Positions 45,153 through 56,319 of a DNA stretch of 64,000 bases are shown here, piece by piece. This DNA is from Myxocyprinus asiaticus (Eukaryota > Chordata > Actinopteri > Cypriniformes > Catostomidae). The stretch's first letter is position 1, and each line of letters opens with the position of its first letter. The DNA is taken from assembly GCF_019703515.2 (NCBI RefSeq), contig NC_059385.1, positions 35,971,001 to 36,035,000 on the forward strand. Reading direction: 5' to 3'. Made by a program: the position numbers and the translations under genes. The notes below the pieces were generated by a model. The model was not told the origin of the DNA. It saw only the letters and a program-made list of their open reading frames with translations, and ran no database searches.

Positions 45153-45569
45153 TTAGGAGTACTCATCAAAGCATGCAAAAATCACAACTGCCAGAACAGC
45201 TCTGACCCGTCGAGGCATGGACTCCACAAGACCGCTTAAGGTTTCCTGTGGTATCTGGCACCAAGACGTTAGCAGCAGACTCTTTAAGTCCTGTAAGTTG
45301 CGAGGTGGGGTCTTCATGGATCGGACTTGTTGGTCCAGCAAGTCCGATCCTAAATGACACACCCTGCCGTCCTTATTCTGATTGAGATCTGGGGAATTTG
45401 GAGGCCAAGTCAACACCTTGTACTCTCTGTCATGTTCCTCAAACCATTCCTGAACAATTTTTGCAGTGTGGCAGGGCGCATTATCCTGCTGAAAGAGGCC
45501 ACTGCCACCAGGGAATACCGTTGCCATGAAGGGGTGTACGTGGTCTGCAACAATCTTTAGGTAGGTCAT
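45153..45569 (-). pseudogene. Tc1 transposase catalytic C-terminal half
   Basis: GSGLFQQDNAPCHTAKIVQE contains the second catalytic Asp. It is followed by YKVLTWPPNSPDLNQN, where Tc1 proteins normally continue with NPIEHLW containing the catalytic Glu. Here unrelated residues (KDGRVCHLGSDLL) replace that block, so the Glu is lost. The rest (QQVRSMKTPPRNLQDLKSLL, ESMPRRVRAVLA) matches the usual end. Confidence 0.8.
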
Positions 45570-46014
45570 TGTAGGTGTTTTCAGAGGTGGACCGAGGTCA
45601 GCATGGGCACTCTGACCGGTCTGCAGCTAAGCAGCCCCATTACGAGAAGATGGCGGTGCAGCAGTAGCAAGCAGCGGCCACTCCGGATTCAAAATGGTGC
45701 TATTTTTGTTTCTTAGCCTGATTTTTATGGCACATGGACATCTGAGCAACATGTTCATGTCTACCATCGCCAGACACTGCTAAATTATAAGAATCATGCA
45801 ACAACCAAGCTGCACAATGATCTGCTAGAGAAGCTACGTGATCTCGGCTTGCTGCGGGGACCAGGCCTCCAGTCCTCGGCATCGCATGATGTTGGTGGCC
45901 GGGGGAAGGGACGTCGCAATGTGCGAGGAAGCGGAAGCATGGTAAAAGGGCGGGGGTCCATGCTAGGCTAAAAACAAACCCTAGCCAGCCGGCTCTCCCG
46001 TCTATCCTGCTCTC

Positions 46015-46600
46015 AAATGTCTGCTCCCTGGACAATAAACTGGACTACATCCGACTCCAACAGACTACGCGGCATGAGTTTAGAGACTGCTGCGTCTTTG
46101 TTTTCACGGAGACTTGGCTCAACGACAGAGTTCCGGACGCCGCCATTCAGCTAGACAGGCTCGCCTCGTTTCGTGCCAACAGAAATGCAGCTCTGTGCGG
46201 TAAGGCTTGTGGTGGTGGTTTGTGTGTTTACATCAACACAGAATGGTGCAAGAACTCGGTGCTAGTTTCTAGTTACTGCTCATCGCTGGTGGAGTTTGTG
46301 ACTGGTACATGCAGACCATTTTATTTACCATGGGAATTCACAACTGTCCTCATAATCGGAGTGTACATTCCCCCCAGTGCTAATGCTAAGGAGGCGCTCT
46401 GTGAATTGTACCCTGACGGACTGTTTATTGTCGGTGGAGATTTCAACCATTCCATCAGCATGTGAACTTTGCAATGAGAGGGGCGAACGCGCTGGATCTT
46501 GTTTACACAAACATCCCCGGCGCGTACCGTGCGGAGCCCCACCCCCACCTCGGCTACTCAGACCACATCTCTGTTATGCTAATCCCAGAATATAGACCGC
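46015..46600 (+). pseudogene. LINE AP endonuclease
   Basis: [10 protein letters not shown], then [18 protein letters not shown] (ETW active-site Glu), then [33 protein letters not shown] and [11 protein letters not shown] (GDFN). A frameshift near 46460 follows. The next frame begins with [20 protein letters not shown] and [11 protein letters not shown] (SDH). The catalytic residues are all present; the frameshift is the main lesion. Confidence 0.8.
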
Positions 46601-48016
46601 TCATCAGACACTCCAAACCGGTTCTGAAACAGGTGAAAACCAGGCCACGAGGAGTCATCTCTGCTCTTCAGGACTGTTTTGAGCACACTGACTGGCACAT
46701 GTTCAGGGAGGCTTCCACCAATGGCGACTCCACCAACTTGGAGGAATACACGGCATCAGTGACCAGCTACAACAGCAAGTGCATCGATGACGTCACTCTC
46801 TCCAAGACCATCACCTCATGTTCCAGCCAGAAGTTGTGGATGACTGCGGAGGTGCATGCACTGCTGAGGACCCGAGACTCCACCTTCAGAGCAGGCGACA
46901 AGGTGGCCCTAAGAACAGCGAGGGCCAAACTGTCCCGGGCCATTAGAGAGGCAAAGCGTGCACGTGCCCAGAGAATCCACAGCCACTTCCAGGACAGCGG
47001 CGACACGCGGCGCATGTGGCAGGGCATCCAGGTCATCACCAATTACAGGACAACATCACCTGCCTGACCGTGATGCCTCCATTCCAGATGCGCTGAACAA
47101 ATTCTACGCTCGGTTTGAGGCGCAGAATGACATGGCAGTGAGGAAGACCACCCCTCCTCCCAACGACCAGGTTCTATGTCTTACCACGGCTGATTTGAGG
47201 AAAACTCTACGCAGAATCAACCCACGGAAAGCTGCTGGGCCAGACAACATTCCTGCCAGAGTGCTCAAAGGATGTGCAGACCAGCTGGCGGATATTCTTA
47301 CTGACATCTTCAACATTTCCCTGAGCTGCGCCATCATTCCAACGTGCTTCAAGGCCACCACCATCGTTCCCGTGCCGAAGAATTCTTCAGTGTCCTGCCT
47401 CAATGACTACCGTCCCATTGCACTCACACCCATCATCATGAAGTGCTTCGAGAGGCTCATCATGAGGCACATCAAGACCCAGCTGCCCCCCTCACTGGAC
47501 CCCCTGTAGTTTGTGTATCGTCCCAACCGCTCAACAGACAACGCCATCGCCACCACCCTCCATCTGGCCCTCACCCACCTGGACAAAAAGGAAACGCACA
47601 TTTGAATGCTGTTCATAGACTTCAGTTCAGCATTCAACACAATCATTCCTCAGCTTCTGATTGGAAAGCTGAACCTGCTGGGCCTGAACACCTCCCTCTG
47701 TAACTGGATCCTGTATTTCCTGACTGGAAGACCTCAGTCAGTCTGGATCGGGAGCAGCATCTCCACCACCACCACACTGAGCACTGGGGCCCCCCAGGGC
47801 TGTGTGCTCAGTCCACTGCTGTTGACTCTGCTGACTCACGACTGTGCAGAAACGCACAGCTCGAATCACATCATCAAGTTCGCCGATGACACGACCGTGG
47901 TGGGTCTCATCAGCAAGAATGATGAGTCAGCATACAGAGAGGAGGTGCATCGGCTAATGGACTGGTGCATAGCCAACAACCTGTCTCTGAATGTGGACAA
48001 AAGAGATGGTTGTTGA
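46600..48016 (+). pseudogene. LINE linker and reverse transcriptase
   Basis: After a linker ([36 protein letters not shown]), a frameshift near 47060 leads to the [53 protein letters not shown] and [20 protein letters not shown] are followed by [15 protein letters not shown] with the catalytic FADD. In-frame TAG at 47507-47509 and TGA at 47603-47605 sit where related proteins have Gln and Arg; both fit C-to-T change. A further frameshift follows near 48010. Confidence 0.8.
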
Positions 48017-48549
48017 CTTCAGGAGAGCACAGAGAGAACATTGACGGCTCCTCTGTGGAGATCGTCAAGAGCACCAAATTCCTTGGTGTTCACCTGGCAG
48101 AAAACCTCACCTGGTCCCTCAACACCAGCTCCATAACCAAGAAAGCCCAGCAGCGTCTCTACTTTCTGCGAAGGCTGAGAAAAGCTCATCTCCCATCCCC
48201 CATCCTCACCACATTCTACAGAGGGACTATTGAGAGCATCCTGAGCAGCTGCATCACTGCCTGGTTTGGAAATCGCACCATTTCGGATCGCAAGACCCTG
48301 CAGAGGATAGTGAGGACAGCTGAGAAGATCATCGGGGTCTCTCTTCTCTCCATTATTGATATTTATACCACACACTGCATCCGCAAAGCCACCAGCATTG
48401 TAGATGACCCCACACACCCCTCACACAAACTCTTCACCCTTCTGCCGTCTGGCAAAAGGTACCGAAGCATTCGGGCCCTCACGGCCAGACTGCGTAACAG
48501 TTTCTTCCCCCAAGCCACCAGACTCCTCAACACTCAGAGACTGGACTGA
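47965..48549 (+). pseudogene. LINE ORF2 C-terminal domain
   Basis: [59 protein letters not shown] and SLLSIIDIYTTHCIRKATSI, then LPSGKRYRSIRALTARLRNS and the end RLLNTQRLD, stop at 48547. This is a typical post-RT domain of these fish LINEs and is open over 170 codons. A small deletion near 48010 joins it to the RT in a different frame. Confidence 0.75.
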
Positions 48550-49201
48550 CAACACACACACACACACACTCAATTGAACACCATCCGACTCCCTTTGCAA
48601 TGTTGCACATTACTGTATTATCTACCCAGAATTTTTTTGCTGCTACTGTATTCATAAAATATTGTACTTAATTTCTTGTCACTTCTACCTGACTGCTACC
48701 CCAATAACTGCTATGTCCATATATAGTATAAGCTTATCTGCTGAATACTATGTCATAGTATGTTATGTTTACATTCACAGCATTTTCTGTTATATTGTAA
48801 TATCTTTTTGCACTACCTGTTTTATCTGATACTTTCACATTAGAACTGTGTACTGGTTGGCGCTGCACTGTCTCTTACTGTGCCTATTGTCCTGTTTCAG
48901 CAATTATTGTACAGTCTTGTACTGTTTGCACATGTTTGCACATGCACTTTATGAAGAAATGTTTAGGTCTTTTAGTTCTGTGTAGTCTCATGTAGTTCTA
49001 TGTTTGTTTTATGTTGTTTCATGTTGTTTTTATGTAGCACCATGGTCCTGGAGGAACATTGTTTCATTTCACTGTGTATTGTACTAGCTGTATATGGTTG
49101 AAATGACAGTAAAAGCCACTTGACTTGACTTGACTTGACACAGCAAGCTGCGATGCACTGTGTGTTCTGACACCTTTCTATCATGGCCAGCATTAAGTTT
49201 T

Positions 49202-49429
49202 TCAGCAATTTGTGCTACAGTAGCTCTTCTGTGGGATCACACCAGACAGGCTACCCTTCGCTCCCCACCCTGTCGCTGGTTCACCAGTTGTCCTTCCTTG
49301 GACCACTGTTGGTAGGTATAAACCACTGCATAGTGGGAACACCCCACAAGACCTGCCGTTTTGGAGATACTCTGACCGTCGTCTATCCATCACAATTTGA
49401 CCCTTGTCAAAGTCGCTCAGATCCAACAC
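49202..49429 (-). pseudogene. Tc1 transposase N-terminal fragment
   Basis: LSDFDKGQIVMDRRRSEYL and QNGRSCGVFPLCSGLYLPTV resemble the helix-turn-helix of Tc1 transposases, in which the second helix should read GCSRSAVVSIYQ-like. Cys and Leu changes suggest decay. The rest of the DNA-binding region continues in other frames toward 49141. Confidence 0.65.
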
Positions 49430-49560
49430 ATGAAATTCAAGAACTGACTGTTCACTTGCTGCCTAATATATCCCACCCCTTGACAGGTGCCATTGTAACA
49501 AGGTAATACATGTTATTCACTTCACCTGTCAGTTGTTTTAATATTGTGGCTGATCAATGT

Positions 49561-50313
49561 ATGTGGAAAAACTCACTCCTATGTGATTTATAATTTTTCA
49601 GAAAGCTAGATGGTGCTAGTTATTTTCGGCAAGCATTTTACTGTTAATCAAAATTAGATTTTATTTGTGTAATTGACTAAGCGCTAGATGTACGGCTTTT
49701 GTTGAACACGTTTCCACGTGCTCCTCCCGTGAACGACGATGGAGGAGAATAGGAGTTGGGGGCCCCCCTGCAGCCATGGGCCCTCGGGCTCATGCCCCGG
49801 TAAACTATCCGTTAATGCAGGCCTGTCTATAGAGTTCTTGTTTCAACTATACTTTCTACTTTGGCACAACTTTAGTTGTTGTTTCCATGCTATATAAATA
49901 CTTCAATTAAAAATTTAAAATTAAATACAAAACTTAGCCATTAAAGGAAACTTAGTTTATATTAATACTTTGCACTGTGTTAGCCATTTTAAAAGAGGAA
50001 TCAGATTTTTTTTTTTTTTTAATCTGCCTTTAGGAACAATCCTCAAAGTTCATCAGTAAGACCAGCAGCACCAGTGAGGCCACAGTAATGTACAGCTAGC
50101 TAAAGCAGGCACAAGTGCAGACCACATAACCAGCTAGTGCCCTGCCAAATGCCCCTGCAGACTGGCCTATGTTTCTTTACCTTTTATTTATTGAAATTTG
50201 GTACATTATATCCCGATGGCCTTGTCAGTATAAAAAGTAATAAATACGAATGTCCCTTGAAATGAAATTACTGTATGTTGTTGTTTATTGCGAAACTGCT
50301 CTACGAGAAAGGC
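49561..50313. other. No feature recognised
   Basis: AT-rich interval with a T-run near 50010. No gene or element supported. Confidence 0.5.
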
Positions 50314-50973
50314 TTAAAGGGTTAGTTCATCCAAAAATAAAAATGATCTCATCATTTTCTCACCCTCATGCCATCCCAGATGTGTATGACTTTCTTTCTT
50401 CTGCAGAACACAAATGAAGATTTTTAGAAGAATATTTCAGCTCTGTATGTCCATACAATGCATGTGAATGGGTGCTAAAATGTTGACACACCAAAAAGCA
50501 CATAAAGGCATCATTAAAGTAATCCATACGACTCCAGTGTTTTAATCCATATTTTCAGAAGTGATATGATAGGTGTGGGTAAGAAACAGATCAATATTTA
50601 AGTCCTTTTTTACTAGAAATTCTTCTCCCTGCCCAGTAGGGGGTGATATGCATGAAGAATTTGAATCACCAAAAACACAAGAAGAATGTGAAAGTGATCT
50701 GTTTTTCACCTACACCTATCACATCACTTCTGAAGATATTGATTTAACCACTGGAGTCATATGGATTACTTTTATGCTGATTTATGTGATTTTTGGAGCT
50801 TCAAAATTTTGGCACCCATTCACTTGCATTGTATGAACCAAAAGAGCTGAGAAATTATTTCTAAAAATCTTCATTTGTGTTCTGCAGAAGAAAAAAATGT
50901 CATACAGATCAAGGGATGGCATGAGCATGAGTAAATGAGGATATTTTCATTTTTGGGTGAACTATCCCTTTAA
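50314..50973. mobile_element. Palindromic TTAA MITE
   Basis: TTAA flanks at 50314-50317 and 50970-50973 enclose inverted halves. The left half includes AGGGTTAGTTCATCCAAAAA and TATGACTTTCTTTCTTCTGC. The right half has their reverse equivalents (TTTTTGGGTGAACTATCCCT). It is a cyprinid-type fold-back element with TTAA ends. No transposase. Confidence 0.8.
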
Positions 50974-51019
50974 GGGATTGGGGGGGTAATACGAACACTC
51001 TGACAGGGGCCCCACAAAA

Positions 51020-51455
51020 TCAATGGGGTCCAAAACTTCCAAGCTCCAAAAAGGACATAAAAGCAGCATAAATTTAATCCATACAATGTATGTGGTTTAA
51101 TCCATGTCTTCTGCAGAAATATGATCAGGTTTGGGTGAAAAAACAGATCGAACTCCTTTTTCATTGTACAATTTGTCATCTGCAGTTTTGGCGTTATAAT
51201 GATTTGAAACTCGATAACACTTCCTCACACTTGACACATGTGCAGACTGCTGTACACACTTCAGAAGATATGGATGAAAGTTGTATGGATTACCTTATGC
51301 TGCTTGCATTGACTTGCATTTTATGGATATAATCACTCATTTAAAAAAATCTTCATCTGCTAAACACAAACAAAAGAAAGTCATACAAGTTTGAGATGGC
51401 ATGAGGATGACAAATGATGAGAGAATTATCACTTTTGGGTGAACTACCCCTTTAA
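51020..51455. mobile_element. TTAA MITE, left end missing
   Basis: The right end is intact (TTTTGGGTGAACTACCCC then TTAA at 51452-51455), and internal palindrome parts (AATCCATACAATGTATG, GATATGGATGAAAGTTGTAT) match the neighbour at 50.3-50.97 kb. The outer left end is replaced by unrelated sequence. A further 75-bp piece of the same family lies at 51505-51582. Confidence 0.7.
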
Positions 51456-51504
51456 GCTTTAAAGTGAGGCACTATCCACTGCCATGAAAAGATGAACCAC
51501 GATA

Positions 51505-51582
51505 TTCATTAAAACATCTCCTTTTGTGTTCCGCAGAAAGAAGTCATACAGGTTTGGAATGACAAGAGGGTGAGCAAAGAGC
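51505..51582. mobile_element. TTAA MITE end fragment
   Basis: CTTTTGTGTTCCGCAGAAAG, CATACAGGTTTGGAATGACA and AGAGGGTGAGC match the right-half end region of the preceding MITEs. The TTAA terminus is lost. Confidence 0.6.
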
Positions 51583-52440
51583 GTCAGATTAGAAAATCCA
51601 TTGTCGACGACTGTAACAAGCTCGTAGCACTTCGGCAAAGGAGGAAGAGGGAGACAGCAAAATCCAACTAAAAAATCATTATTAACAGAACTTAAACTCG
51701 CTTTTTATTAAACTCAAACAATACTGGTTGTGCATGTGTGCATCTCTCTCTCTCTCTCTCTCTCCACTCACTGGCATCTTGGCTCATCTCCAATTCTCAC
51801 TGCAATGACAAACAGCTGTTAGAGACAATCATTGCCAGGTGATGATCCTTACCCTTCTCATCTCCTTATCTCACCCTCCATTCACAAACTGGTGCTCAAC
51901 CACATCCCCACCACTACAACGATTTAATGAAATAAAATGTTTAAAAGAAATCCAACAAATCTTTTTTTTATTTTTAATGCTGAAATTATTTGATATTTTA
52001 GAATTTACCTAAAATAAATAATCATAAAAGTGCAAAAAGTGCATTTTAGTGTTTTTGAAATTCTACCTCTTTCACTTTTTTGGAGACCTTTTTTGTAGAT
52101 TAAGGACCATTAAGGCCATGATGGTAAAATTTAAAGCATTTAATATCAACAAAATAAAAAAGCACATTGTTAATGCATACACACTGCACCAGATAAGAGA
52201 CATCTCCAGAATGTCACATCCACATGAAGATTATGTTGTAAAAAATCATGTTATGTATGAAATCAGTTTCCACATAATCTGAAAACAGCCCTATGAAATG
52301 TATCACACTGATGTACTGTTTCTGTGAGGACTGCTGGAATCTCCTCCTGAAATGCAGCCCATAAACATTTTCACTACGTTATCAAAATGTGAATGTTATG
52401 TGACCTGTGAATCTCCTGTCAGTCATGTATGTTTTCTGCT
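51583..52440. repeat. Interval with (CT)n microsatellite
   Basis: A CT/TC dinucleotide run is at about 51743-51768. The rest has no recognised feature; a short ORF at 52049-52282 lacks motifs. Confidence 0.6.
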
Positions 52441-52445
52441 GGCTG

Positions 52446-53250
52446 TCAGACAGTGAAGACCTCTCTCCAGAACTGTGCCGTAGTAAAGTTTGTGTTCCTC
52501 TGAATCATGAGTCTAAGAGCTCGGGCTTCTTTCCTGGACAGCTCATAACTGGCTCCCCAGATGTACCGTAGAGACGAGCTGTTCGAGGGGTTTAAAGTGA
52601 ACTCAAAGGGTTTTGGAGACGAACAATTGAGATGACTCTCTCCAGCTCGTCACACTTTGGACGGCAGTTTCTGTCATGGACAAACCAAGAGGGACAGTAC
52701 AGATTCAGTTCAGACTCTAAATTCTTATTGGATGAGCTGCCTAAAGCTGTGGTGAAATGATCCTATATTGATGCTCAATTACTTTGCAGTATTACTTTCG
52801 TTTATTCTGATAATTAAAATCCGGATGGTCTATCGAGTATTTCAGGTGGGACGGCAGATCTTTATTATGAAGACACTCTCCATACAAGTCCACCTGAATG
52901 TGCCTCATCAGCTCTCGAACGTAAATATCTCTATCAGACGGCTGGTCGCAGTCTGACTGGACGTGTATGACGGGCGCGAGGGTTTTCCTCAGGTGTTTTT
53001 TGTAGGCCAGAGGCAGCAGGTGTGTTTGCGCGGTGAGAGCGCCGATGCTCTCCAAGTGCTGTGTGGTGAGAGGCAGGTGAGAGTGTCGACTGAAGGTGGC
53101 AGTGTGGTTGAACAAACTGATGAGCAGATGTGAAAGCACTTGTAGTTGTTCTTGGGTGATTCTTCATGGAACAGCGCCCACTGGTGGTGCTCGCTTCTCG
53201 GAAGAGGAAGACTTTCAATGATGAAATTTGTACCTGAATTAACAGAAAGG
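52446..53250 (-). pseudogene. FUT10/FUT11-type fucosyltransferase pseudogene
   Basis: GT10 alpha-1,3-fucosyltransferases of this group act in the secretory pathway on GDP-fucose. On the minus strand a good splice acceptor (TTAATTCAG, about 53235) precedes [14 protein letters not shown] and [13 protein letters not shown]. After a frameshift come [15 protein letters not shown] and QSDCDQPSDRDIYVRELM, ending near HPDF at about 52820. The GDP-fucose-binding core that should follow is absent. From about 52620 the C-terminus reads HLNCSSPKPFEFTLNP and SRKEARALRLMIQRN, ending QFWREVFTV with stop at 52446-52448. One apparent Trp codon is TGA. FUT11 fits best from memory. The only host-gene-like sequence found. 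Confidence 0.75.
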
Positions 53251-54737
53251 GCAAATAGGAAACACTTTGAAGGTTCAATGACTTTTTAATATATCTATTA
53301 AGAAAATAAATAGAAATACAGCAAAGCCTTTACAGTGGGTTCCAAAAGTTTGAGACCACGTTGTGAATTTGGGATTTTTTTTTTTTTTTTTTTTTTTTTC
53401 AGAAAAATTGAATAAAAGGGTATTACGGAATTAATATCCAATTTAAACCTGGAAATATTTAGATGTGTATAATATTCTGATTATTTAAAAAAAAAATAAT
53501 ACAAGTTATGATGTAAAATGAATAGGAAATATTTCAGATTCTGCACTATTGGGTTACTCCATGTCAATGTTCCAAGTCAAATTTCCCTAGATGACATTTT
53601 TGAAGAACTATAAACATAAAGATGAATGCCATGTATCAATATTAACTGAGTAATTCATTATTTTGCATAGGGGGTTAAAATTAAAATTTTCGCCAATGAC
53701 TTTGGAGCAAAATAACAGGTCAAAAAATAACTGTAGAAAGGTGTCAGTATCATTATTTTATTTTTACACAGAGATAGGTAAGTCTATTACTAAAATCAGG
53801 CGGCATCAGCATTATATGTCAAAAAAAAAAAAAAAAAAAAAATGTTTTTCCAAAGTACAAGTGCCTATAACTCCAGAACTATTAAATATATCTTAATATC
53901 CTTTCAGATTCTGGTTCAGAACAAACTTTCCTTTTTTTAAAGCTCTATATGGTTAAATTCAAGAGATATGGGGCTCTTGTTATTTTTAAATGGTCAAAAA
54001 CCAAATGTGGGTCTTACATTTAGTATAAAGGTCATTTTTCTTGTCCAACAAAACAAAGGTCTGAAGTACAAATAATGCTGAAACAAAAAAATGTACCTTT
54101 ATTTAATCACATAAAAACAATAAAGTAAAAATGACCCTATTCTATAATGCAAATTGTAAGTATACAGTAAATAGCATAATTCACTGCATGAGGTTTCTTG
54201 ACACACATAAAGACTGAGCATAGAGATTTTCAGTCAATTCAAACTGCACTGAAACATTACATATAGAGCCTTATGAATATGACAGAAAGTGAATGAAACT
54301 ATAAAATGAATGCATTCATGGTGCAGTCACACTCACCATAAAGGAAGAAAGCACGTGTCAATGGATGGGAATGATAAGACTTGTTAACAGTAAAGAAACA
54401 TCTGTTATCTCTCCGATCTGCCCCAATTTTCCAGTCAATGGAGACCACCACACAATAACAGGGTACTTGACCTTTGACCCGCGGGTTATCCTCACTTCAG
54501 TCTGTATATGTGTTAATTTGTTAAACTGTTTATGTGCGGTCTGCTCAAACTGCCCTAACTGCTCAACAACCTAGAGAGAGAATACGTCACAGCTCATACT
54601 GAAGAGATTCAATAGCAAGTATTTACTGAGGAAGGTGTTTAGACAAGAAGCATCTACACTATTGACAGTTCAAAGGTGTAAATAAGTTTAAATAGTTCTC
54701 ATAAATTTAAATACCACATGCAGAATCTGCAAGGCAT
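53251..54737. other. AT-rich interval with Tc1-like end and shared module
   Basis: At 53332-53360 TACAGTGGGTTCCAAAAGTT and GAGACCAC look like one Tc1 terminus; no partner end was found. From about 53540 to 54060 the sequence shares degenerate segments with 56640-57120 (for example GACTTTGGAGCAAAA and GTGTCAGTATCATTATT against GATTTTGGAGCAAAA and GTGACAGTGTCATTATT). A-runs are at 53821-53842. No gene. Confidence 0.5.
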
Positions 54738-56319
54738 TTAAGAGATTGTTCAACCAAAATTTACAATTCTCTCATCATTTACTCCTCCTCATGCGCTCCA
54801 GATGTGTATGAATTTCTTTCTTTAGTAGAACACAAATAAAGATTTTTAGAAGGATATTTCAGCTCTGTTGGTCCTCACAATGCAAGTGAATGGTGACCAA
54901 AACATTGAATGCCCAAAAATTACATAAAGAAGACGCAAAAGTAATCCATATGACTCCAGTGGTTTAATAAATGTCTTCTGAAACGATGCGATAGGTGTGG
55001 GTGAGAAACAGATCAATATTCAAGTCATTTTTTACTATAAATCTTCACCTTTGACCAGCCCCAACCAGTAGGTAGCTGAATGTGAAAGTGAAAGCGTATA
55101 TTTACAGTAAAAAAAAGAAAAAAAAAAGAACTAATCTGTTGAATGTCTTTTGATCGATCTATTGATCTGTTTCTCACCCACACCTAACATATCAATTCTG
55201 AAGACATGGATTAAACCGCTGGAGTCATATGGATTACTTTTATGCTGCCTTTTTGTGCTTTTTGGACCTTTAATGTTCTGTCACCATTCACTTGCATTGT
55301 GAGGACCAACAGAGCTGAAATAAAAGCTTGTCAAAGCTTGTCAACAATTACACCATCCAAAACAGCCAGAAATCTTGGGGTTGTGTTTGACGATCAGTTA
55401 AACCTCACAGACCACATCGCAAGGACTGCCAGATCATGCAGATTTGCCCTGTACAACATCAGGAAAATGATAATATCTGATATATAATATCTGAGCATGC
55501 CACACAACTCCTCGTCCCGGTGCTTGTGCTATCCAAGCTGGACAATGGTCTACTGCAATGGTCTTCTGGCAGGATTTCCAGCATGTACAGTCAAACCTCT
55601 GCAATTGATCCAGAATGCAGCAGCACGACTGGTCTTCAACAAGCCCAAGAGAGCGCACGTCACGCCTTCAAATTGCACTGGCTGCCAATGGTTGCTCGCG
55701 TTACATTCAAAGTATTGATGCTTGCTTACAGAACAACCTCTGCATCTGGGGGTGCATCAAAAGCTCTGCACTCCCCATCTACACTCACTAATTCAGGTCT
55801 ACGTGCCTTCCAGAAGTATGCGTTCTGTGGGCGAACGGTGCCTCGTAGTGCCATCTCAAAGAAGCAAATATCACTGTCCAGGACTTTCAGTTCAACTGTT
55901 CCTCGCTGGTGGAATGACCTGCCAAACTCCACCCAAGCAGCTGGTTCTCTAACATCCTTCAAAAAGCATGCTCTTCTGTGAGCCCTTGACTCAATCCCTT
56001 TAGTGCACTGTCTTCTTATTAATAATAATAAAGTCTCTCATCCTCCTTGCTAGGGGTACTTCTCTAAACAATTTTGAAACTTGTATTACAGCACTTGTGT
56101 TACTAATGCCTCCATAGAATGATTCGCCTCTGTTGTTCTCCTCATTTGGAAGTTGCTTTAGATAAAAGCATCTGCTAAATGAATAAATGTAAATGTAAAT
56201 ATTCTTCTAAAAATCTGAATTTGTGTTCTGCTGAAGAAAGAAAGTCATACACATCTGGGATGGCATGAGGGTGAGGAAATGATGAAGAATTTTCATTTTT
56301 GGATGAACTGACCTTTTAA
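54738..56319. mobile_element. TTAA MITE split by an L2-like LINE
   Basis: TTAA sites at 54738-54741 and 56316-56319 bound inverted halves similar to 50314-50973. The right half is broken at 55321/56201 by an L2-like fragment. The neighbouring MITE shows the uninterrupted target GAGCTGAAATATTCTTC. An AAATA overlap at the edges may be a target duplication. Confidence 0.8.
55322..56200 (+). pseudogene. L2-like LINE, 5'-truncated 3' end
   Basis: The RT tail begins ARNLGVVFDDQLNLTDHIA, continues with ARSCRFALYNIRK, and after frameshifts shows FKLHWLPMVARVTFKVLML and STVPRWWNDLPNSTQ. The tail has AAAGCATCTGCTAAATGAAT and ATGTAAATGTAAAT, typical of L2. Only the last quarter of ORF2 is present, as expected for a 5'-truncated insertion. 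Stops separate the frames. Confidence 0.8.

Larger units (their letters stand above)
45636..49136 (+). mobile_element. CR1/L2/Rex-group LINE, near full length
   Basis: The 5' end is near TACGAGAAGATGGCGGTG and the 3' end is a (TTGAC)n tail at 49115-49136. ORF2 order is endonuclease (46015-46600), linker (46600-47070), RT (47080-48010) and C-terminal domain (47965-48549), followed by a 3' UTR of about 570 bp. It entered the Tc1-like element between CAGCCCCAT and ACAGCAAGC. Frames are broken in several places. The exact clade is uncertain. Confidence 0.8.
45110..49560 (-). mobile_element. Tc1-like element split by a LINE
   Basis: The transposase C-terminal half is at 45153-45569, and its N-terminal half at 49202-49429, both on the minus strand. 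Between them lies a LINE (about 45636-49136). The right end (49500-49560; TTCACCTGTCAGTTG to GTGGCTGATCAATG) is a recognised fish Tc1 terminus. The left terminus near 45110 is not clear. A middle portion of the transposase was also deleted, at the join near 45585. Confidence 0.8.

Noticed and set aside
52934..53278. A 114-codon minus-strand ORF
   Set aside because: It overlaps the fucosyltransferase relic in a frame that lacks the family motifs; it is a shadow of that pseudogene.
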